Origin: HNR sp040400085
GTDB taxonomy: Bacteria; Actinomycetota; Actinomycetes; Actinomycetales; Microbacteriaceae
Reading direction: 5' to 3'
DNA: 64,000 nt
Assembly (NCBI GenBank): GCA_040400085.1
Contig: JBBAQX010000001.1
Location: forward strand, 62,001-126,000
The notes beneath the pieces are model-generated. The model did not search any database, was not told the origin of the DNA, and saw only the letters and a list, made by a program, of their open reading frames with translations. Positions 59,167 to 64,000 of the stretch are shown piece by piece; within the stretch, counting starts at the first letter, position 1, and every line of letters starts with the position of its first letter. Made by a program: the position numbers and the translations under genes.

Positions 59167-60078
59167 ATGAACCCCTTCAAACCCAAGCCCGAAGCCAAAG
59201 TCATCCTCGATTCCATTGCCCCCAGCGGTCGCCGCCTCACCACCTTTGAGGTCAAGTTCCACCGCTTCGTACTCTCGGAGCTAAACACTCACCGGGTCTT
59301 CAGCCGGAACTCGGCTTCTTCTCGGGCTATCCCTGTAGCGAAGACCCTGGAAAGGGTGAACGCTGACCCGGCCTTCCCCCTGTTCTGGGGGAAGAACCAG
59401 AAAGGGATGCAAGCCCAGGAATCCCTGGACCCTGACCTCACGGGCTGTTGCCAGGAAGAATGGGCACAGTTGCTAGGGGATACCTTGAAGGTAGTCCATG
59501 AGTTGAACAAGATCGGGCTGCACAAGCAGACAGCCAACAGGCTTCTGGAGCCGTTTATGTGGCACACCGCCATCATCACGGCGACAAGCTTTGAGAACTT
59601 CTTCGCTCTCCGAAACCACCCTGAAGCTCAGCCTGAGATGCAAGCCCTGGCCAAGGCGATGGCGGATGCGTACCGCAGCCACCAGCCAACCCTCTTGCCA
59701 TCAGGTCAATGGCATACCCCCTACTTGGATGACCGGGCAGACCTGTTGGCCCAAGGCCACAGCGAAAGCGACTTGCTCAAGATATCCGTTGGTCGTTGTG
59801 CCAGGGTGTCTTATTTGACCCATGACGGAGTCCGGGCCCCCCAGGAAGATATCCGTCTGCACAACGCCCTCATTGCCTCGGGGCACATGAGCCCGACAGA
59901 GCATGTTGCCATGTCCCTGGACAAGGCTGAGTGGAATGCCTGGGCCAACGAGATGTTCCAAGCCTACCTGGAGAAGGATACTCCGATGGGAAACGTCTTT
60001 GGTTGGAAGCAGTACCGCAAGACCCTTCCCCACGAAGATAACTTTGGAGCCCTCAGGTCCCCTGAAGAGAAGACCTGA
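59167..60078 (+). CDS. thyX: FAD-dependent thymidylate synthase ThyX, 303 aa
   Basis: The ThyX signature region is divergent but present: NTHRVFSRNSASSRAIP (residues 40-56) carries the H-R-x-x-S-x-N-x-x-S-x-R pattern. WHTAIITATSFENFFALR (136-153) is the family's W-x-x-x-x-x-T-x-x-x-x-NFF-x-LR block. ThyX makes dTMP from dUMP with FAD and methylene-tetrahydrofolate, feeding phage DNA synthesis. ATG 59167; TGA 60078. Confidence 0.85.
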   Translation: MNPFKPKPEAKVILDSIAPSGRRLTTFEVKFHRFVLSELNTHRVFSRNSASSRAIPVAKTLERVNADPAFPLFWGKNQKGMQAQESLDPDLTGCCQEEWAQLLGDTLKVVHELNKIGLHKQTANRLLEPFMWHTAIITATSFENFFALRNHPEAQPEMQALAKAMADAYRSHQPTLLPSGQWHTPYLDDRADLLAQGHSESDLLKISVGRCARVSYLTHDGVRAPQEDIRLHNALIASGHMSPTEHVAMSLDKAEWNAWANEMFQAYLEKDTPMGNVFGWKQYRKTLPHEDNFGALRSPEEKT

Positions 60079-60092
60079 CACGTCTAACGTCT

Positions 60093-60728
60093 ATGCCGAA
60101 TGTCCACCTCCCCATCTATGCCGAGAGGCATCTCACCACCCTGAGAGGGGAGCGTGATCAGATAACCAGGGACACGCACCAGGAATGGGCCCGGGGAGGG
60201 TTTCAGCCTTCGTGCAGCAAAGGATGCTCTTCTTGCTGCTTTCGTCCGATCTACCTGGCCCTTCCGGAAGCGTTCCTGGTGGTCCGGGCTCTCAAAGACC
60301 AGGGCCTATGGTCTTCGGCTATGAAGACCAGCCTGAAGGAACATGCCCGGGGGCAATGGGGCCTGGACCCGGCGGTCTACTTCTTGACCCGGACCCCCTG
60401 CCCCTTCCTCAATGAGGCAGAGGGCCTTTGTAAAGTCTACTCTGCCCGTCCTCTGGTTTGCCGTGTGCATGGAGTCAAGTCTGACCCCTACCTCTGTGAC
60501 CCCCATCACTTCACAGCGGCCATCCAAACACTCCCCAAAGAGAAGGCCATCTTGTCGTGGGTGTCTTCACAAGGCACGACCGGAGATGCTTTGGGGCTTG
60601 GAAGCGAGACTTATCACCTCCCCTTCAGTATGGCTCTGCTGCTGGCAGGGGAGGTCTTGGATGGCGATATCCCCCTGGAGACATTGGGGAGGAAGGCGTG
60701 GCTATGGCTGACGAAGGGAATCGACTGA
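60093..60728 (+). CDS. YkgJ-type cysteine-rich (zinc/iron-binding) protein, 211 aa
   Basis: Cysteine pattern CSKGCSSCC, then PCPFLNEAEGLCKVYSARPL and CRVHGVK, is the signature of the YkgJ / zinc- or iron-chelating domain family (CxxxCxxCC, then C-x-x-Y-x-x-R-P-x-x-C). Members are suspected Fe-S or zinc enzymes; the role here is unknown. Overlaps the next gene by 25 nt. Ends at TGA. Confidence 0.75.
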   Translation: MPNVHLPIYAERHLTTLRGERDQITRDTHQEWARGGFQPSCSKGCSSCCFRPIYLALPEAFLVVRALKDQGLWSSAMKTSLKEHARGQWGLDPAVYFLTRTPCPFLNEAEGLCKVYSARPLVCRVHGVKSDPYLCDPHHFTAAIQTLPKEKAILSWVSSQGTTGDALGLGSETYHLPFSMALLLAGEVLDGDIPLETLGRKAWLWLTKGID

Positions 60729-61018
60729 GTTGCTGTGTGTGTGGCCGGGAGGCTCTGGGGGGGGTGACCCTGACCTTGACGCCTCAAGAAAGAGAGACAT
60801 TCGAGAGGGCTGGCATCCAACCAGTGCCCCCTACACTCTCTTACTGCAAGCCATGTCACAGGATGCTGTCGCACAGGATACAGGGGGCTTCTTTTCTGCG
60901 GGGTGTCTTCCGAGTAGGTCTACGGCAAGGGGGGGTCGATAGTAACCTGGCGGACAAGGCTGCCAAAGAAATGTACCAGACTCTTCTTAAAGGTGGGCCT
61001 GGTCGGCGTAAAGGCTTA
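60704..61018 (+). CDS. Hypothetical Cys-rich protein, 104 aa
   Basis: ATG 60704. Contains C-C-x-C and C-x2-C (SCCVCGRE, YCKPCHR), a probable zinc finger. In-frame TTA 61016-61018 is taken as the stop, 4 nt before the lipoprotein start; the standard code would run 90 nt further as an out-of-frame reading of that gene. No family recognised. Confidence 0.5.
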
Positions 61019-61022
61019 CGCC

Positions 61023-61294
61023 ATGATCCTACACAAGCTGGTCGTCTACGTCTTGGGGGTTCTCTTCTTCGGGGCCTCGCTCTTCATGCTCACCGGATGC
61101 ACCGATGAGGGGCGAACCCGGGACACTCTCTACAAGGCGGGGTATTCTGACGTGAAAGTCGGGGGTATGCCTACTTTGAGTGCGGAGAGCACGATAACTT
61201 CGCCACGGAGTTCAAGGCCAAAAACCCCAAGGGGGACGTTGTCAGTGGAACCGTCTGCTGTGGGCTGACCAAGGGCTGCACCATTCGGTTTTGA
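61023..61294 (+). pseudogene. Lipoprotein gene with a frameshift in a G run
   Basis: ATG 61023 opens a lipoprotein signal (hydrophobic core, lipobox LTGC with Cys26). The frame runs to a run of five G (61161-61165). After it, the original frame degenerates, but the -1 frame continues with a plausible C-terminal domain (YAYFECGEHDNFATEF ... GTVCCGLTKGCTIRF) up to TGA 61292-61294. One extra G would join the two. This is either a sequencing error in the homopolymer or a real frameshift. A short cysteine-rich C-terminal domain of this type occurs in other small phage and bacterial proteins. Confidence 0.6.
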
Positions 61295-61297
61295 GCC

Positions 61298-61594
61298 ATG
61301 CACCCTATCCTTCTCCACGCCCTCAAAGTGTCAGCCGGCCCCCACGGGGGGGTTATCAGGGCATCGGAGGGCCTTTCGGAAGAACAGGCCACGAAACTAC
61401 GGAAGGCAGGGCTCCTCACCATCGGGACCATCCTTGTTCAGGAAGGGCCGCGTGTTCGTTGCTGGGGATGGGCTGTGGCTACCTATGCTGGCCGGCAACT
61501 CCTCAAAGAGAAGCTTGGGGAAACATTTGGTACGCCCACCCCTCCGGTATCCTTTCGAGCCAACACCTACGCCCATGCCCATACGAGCCCCTAA
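61298..61594 (+). CDS. Hypothetical protein, 98 aa
   Basis: ATG 61298, 3 nt after the stop of the lipoprotein gene. Helical start, then a compact region (SEEQATKLRKAGLLTIGTIL) of winged-helix type. No family recognised. Overlaps the next gene by 20 nt; TAA 61594. Confidence 0.5.
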   Translation: MHPILLHALKVSAGPHGGVIRASEGLSEEQATKLRKAGLLTIGTILVQEGPRVRCWGWAVATYAGRQLLKEKLGETFGTPTPPVSFRANTYAHAHTSP

Positions 61595-61877
61595 GAAGAA
61601 CCTGCTGAACGAAAGTCAGCTTGATGCCCTGGAAGCCCTCTCCGTCCCCGGTGGGGGATCTTACGGAGAGGGTACCCACATCCGGGTAGCTGTGGTGCAG
61701 CTACTTGCCAGGATGGGCTACCTCCAACTAGGGTTCCGGAAAGGGGAAGGGCTGGGGGGCGCATCTCTCTGGGCTCTGCTGACCCCGGAAGGGGCAGCCA
61801 TCTACAACCGGGAGGGGCGCCCCTCAACCCCGGTCAAAGAAGCAACCCCGCCCCGGGGCTGGATACCCCGGGAGTTA
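61575..61877 (+). CDS. Hypothetical protein, 100 aa
   Basis: ATG 61575 is the first start after the upstream gene's overlapping region. Small domain NESQLDALEALSVPGGGSYG ... LWALLTPEGAAIYNREG resembling a winged helix. The in-frame TTA 61875-61877 is taken as the stop, which places the GGTGTAGT element in a non-coding gap; the standard code would extend it to TGA 61907. Confidence 0.5.
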
Positions 61878-61888
61878 GCCTTCTCCCG

Positions 61889-61896
61889 GTGTAGTA
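61889..61896 (+). promoter_or_regulatory. GGTGTAGT element before the 231-aa gene
   Basis: GGTGTA 10 nt before ATG 61904. It becomes non-coding only if TTA 61875 is read as a stop. Confidence 0.4.
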
Positions 61897-61903
61897 GACC
61901 GGT

Positions 61904-62599
61904 ATGACCACCCCGACCTACTACCTGTCTCTTCTCGCAGACACGCTACGTCAAGAGCGCCAGACGGTTCTGAAAGACCGGGCTCTCTTCATCGCTCGAC
62001 TGGTTCCTTTCTGGGCGAGGGCCAAGAGGTCCCCTGATCCCAACGAGGTTCCTTTCTGGGTAGGGTTCTTGGAAGAGCAGGGGATCAAACCCGAAGAGGT
62101 GGACGAAGCCCTCTCCAAGGCCGAAGAAGATGCCGGGATGGCTGCCACCCTTCGGGCTCTGGCTTCCCAGGTGAAGGGCCTGGAGACCAAAGCCCAGGCA
62201 GAGGCTTTTGCCCTGGGCTTCCAAGCTCTCTGCTTCATCGCAGAGGGTATCTGCACCCACAAGGCCGGGATGGTTCAGCAGGGGAAGTATACCCTTGACC
62301 ATGCCCTTGATGCCCTGAAGAAGGTCACCAATGCCAAAGCCAAGGTGGAGGATATCCCCCAGGAGGACAGGACCCCCGCCATGGAAGCCATGGTGGCCAG
62401 CATCGACACCCGCCAAGAAGAAACGGTGGTCACAGACCTTCTCCGGGAGATGGAGGCCATCAAAGACCTGGCGTCTCTGGGAGCCTGGTACGAAAAGTCC
62501 AGGGAGGTCCGGGAGACCCTCCGGGACCCCAAGCAGATGGACCGGCTTTACGGGACCATCCGAGACAAGAAAGCCCTCTTGGAGAAGTCGGTGTCGTGA
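61904..62599 (+). CDS. Hypothetical coiled-coil protein, 231 aa
   Basis: ATG 61904, TGA 62599 overlapping the next GTG by 4 nt (GTGA). Long, charged amphipathic helices (TLRQERQTVLKDRALFIARL, EAIKDLASLGAWYEKSREVR) suggest a coiled-coil structural or scaffold protein. No family recognised. Confidence 0.55.
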   Translation: MTTPTYYLSLLADTLRQERQTVLKDRALFIARLVPFWARAKRSPDPNEVPFWVGFLEEQGIKPEEVDEALSKAEEDAGMAATLRALASQVKGLETKAQAEAFALGFQALCFIAEGICTHKAGMVQQGKYTLDHALDALKKVTNAKAKVEDIPQEDRTPAMEAMVASIDTRQEETVVTDLLREMEAIKDLASLGAWYEKSREVRETLRDPKQMDRLYGTIRDKKALLEKSVS

Positions 62600-63279
62600 A
62601 AATAGCTGTCACGGGGCGAAGGTACCCCACCCCCAGAAGTATCCTCCTGATTCGCCAGGCCATGTCTCAAGTGGTGGCCAACCCTGAGGTCACGGATGTT
62701 TACTTCGGGGGCGCTTTTGGCGTGGACACCGAAGCTCTCAACATGGCAGCCCGTTACGTACGGGGAGGTCGGGTCAAACTACACGCTATCCTCCCAGGGG
62801 TCCTCCAGGATCTAGGGGACCACCAGAAAGCGGCCTTGGACCTGGCAGACACCGTAACGGAGCTAGCTGGGGACATGAGCACCTCTACAGCGGCAACCCT
62901 TTCCTTCCTGGCCAGGAACCGGCACCTTGTGGACTGCTCCGACAAGGTCTTGGCCTTCTGGGATAACAAGAAGGAAGGCGGGACATGGCACGCCATCGAG
63001 TATGCCCGCAAGACAGGTAAAGAGGTGAAACCTCTTCTTCTGCAAGCCTACCCCACCCTCTCCCGGGGTGCCTTGCTACGGGAGATTGAAGCGGTCCTGG
63101 ATTACCCGGGAGCCGAACCACCCCACGCTCACTTTCTCCGCGAAGCTAGCCGGCACAATGGCCCTGCCTGGCAGAAGTCCTGGTCTCCGGAGCACACCCG
63201 CAGGGTCTACGTTTCTATCCTGGGGGCTTGGGATAGTCTATGTCCTATGCCCGCTTTGACACCAGAACCAACACCTTTA
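62596..63279 (+). CDS. SLOG-domain (DprA/LOG-like) nucleotide-binding protein, 227 aa
   Basis: GTG 62596 start. The Rossmann-like motifs KIAVTGRRYPTP, YFGGAFGVDTEAL, LHAILPG and the GGTWHAIEYARKTG loop are the order seen in SLOG/YpsA-type domains, which bind nucleotide ligands. The role in this phage is unknown. The in-frame TTA 63277-63279 is taken as the stop; the standard code would add a single Leu-Gly. Confidence 0.65.
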
Positions 63280-63289
63280 GGCTAGGGGC

Positions 63290-64000
63290 ATGACCGCTAT
63301 CCCTCTTACCCGTCTATCCGGCCTGAAGAAGGCCATTGTCCACGCTAATTGTCCCGATGGGATGGCTTCTGCCATCATCCTTAGCGCGGCACTACCTGAC
63401 CTTGAGGTCGTCTTTGCCAGCTACGATACAGTTGAAACTCGCAACCTTGCGGTTGAACCGGGGATGATCTTCTGTGACTTCAGCCCCCCCAAGGATAGGT
63501 GGAGGGACTTTCTGAATGCTGGTGCCCTGGTGTTGGACCATCACGCATCTGTCCGGGAGATGGTTCAAGCTTTCGAGGCAGCCGGACAAGGGGTCTACAG
63601 CGGAGACCCCGGGGTTGGGGGGGCCCTTCTGGCCTACCAGCATGTCTGGGTTCCCTTGCTTGGGGAGAAGCTTCTGGGGCATAGCCGGGCAGCCAAAGTG
63701 TTTGCCGAAGATGCCGGTATCCGGGACACCTGGCAGAAGAACCACCCCCGGTGGGAAATCGCCTGTGAGCAAGCAGCTAGTCTGAGGTTCTGGCCCGCGG
63801 AAACCTGGTTGGACAACCCTAAGAACAGTATCCTCGAATACGTATCCGACCCGGGATACCACCTCAACAAGTGGTCGGTGGGCCCTGCTCTGGTGAAGAA
63901 GGAACTCGGCAGAGCAAAGAAGGCTCTCCGGGGGGCGTACCGTTTCGAGGTCAACGGTTTGAAGGTGGGTTGCTTTGAAGGGGTCGCCCACACCTCGGAT
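63290..64000 (+). CDS. DHH-family phosphoesterase (partial, runs off the window)
   Basis: ATG 63290; 237 codons are visible and the frame stays open at the right edge. AIVHANCPDGMASA near the start and ALVLDHHASV at about residue 80 match the DHH-family motifs (H-x-x-P-D-G, and D-H-H) of RecJ/NrnA-type phosphoesterases. Likely acts on oligonucleotides or nucleotides. The C-terminal DHHA1-type part lies outside the window. Confidence 0.75.
   Translation, partial: MTAIPLTRLSGLKKAIVHANCPDGMASAIILSAALPDLEVVFASYDTVETRNLAVEPGMIFCDFSPPKDRWRDFLNAGALVLDHHASVREMVQAFEAAGQGVYSGDPGVGGALLAYQHVWVPLLGEKLLGHSRAAKVFAEDAGIRDTWQKNHPRWEIACEQAASLRFWPAETWLDNPKNSILEYVSDPGYHLNKWSVGPALVKKELGRAKKALRGAYRFEVNGLKVGCFEGVAHTSD

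Noticed and set aside
61161..61165. Programmed -1 frameshift in the lipoprotein gene
   Set aside because: The site does not form a canonical X-XXY-YYZ slippery heptamer; an indel or sequencing error in the G run is simpler.
1..64000. tRNA genes or a CRISPR array
   Set aside because: No cloverleaf-like tRNA gene and no regularly spaced direct repeats were recognised by eye; a tRNAscan run would settle the tRNA question.

Overview
The window looks like a continuous piece of a large tailed-phage (Caudoviricetes) genome. Genes are tightly packed, mostly in long co-directional runs with 1-4 nt stop/start overlaps. There is a block of giant virion and fibre-like proteins, a phage-style replication block (SNF2 helicase, DnaB-type helicase, primase zinc finger, family A DNA polymerase, ThyX), and two inteins plus a free-standing GIY-YIG nuclease. 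No terminase, portal, major capsid or tape-measure gene is recognisable here, so the window is only part of the genome. Base composition is GC-rich. The host cannot be named from this sequence.

Layout. (1) 1-4082, minus strand: small early-type genes, including an AAA_33-type P-loop kinase, a tandem pair of paralogues with cysteine clusters and a ParB/Srx-like protein. (2) 4167-26992, plus strand: eight large virion proteins built from LamG-like, Ig-like, beta-helix and beta-propeller-like repeats, then one small gene. (3) 26967-32088: small genes on both strands, including holin-like and signal-peptide proteins that may form a lysis cassette. (4) 32129-41646: replication block with a 379-aa LAGLIDADG intein in the SNF2 helicase and a 218-aa mini-intein in DNA polymerase. 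(5) 41676-44509: a DUF2997 / DUF1257 (Ycf35-like) / Ycf46-like AAA ATPase module. (6) 44527-64000: accessory and metabolic genes, including a 5'-nucleotidase, nitrilase, ClpX, GIY-YIG nuclease, HExxH metalloprotease, peptide deformylase, DUF1848, YggL-like ribosome-binding protein, an H1-like DNA-binding protein, ThyX, a YkgJ-type cysteine protein, a SLOG protein and a DHH phosphoesterase.

The main observation is that TTA behaves as a fourth stop codon. In the standard code many genes here run far past the start of the next gene (334 nt for the DnaB-type helicase, 121 nt for SNF2), and one reads straight through a strong terminator. In each of these genes there is exactly one in-frame TTA near the expected end. 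It lies at, or a few bases before, the next start codon, often as TTATG. I scanned the long genes by eye and found no internal in-frame TTA in thousands of codons, although TTA is frequent out of frame. I count 26 genes that end this way, alongside genes ending in TAA, TAG and TGA. In a duplicated gene junction at about 27.4-27.6 kb, one copy has TAA exactly where the other has TTA. Coordinates below therefore end such genes at TTA; the standard-code extension is mentioned in each entry.
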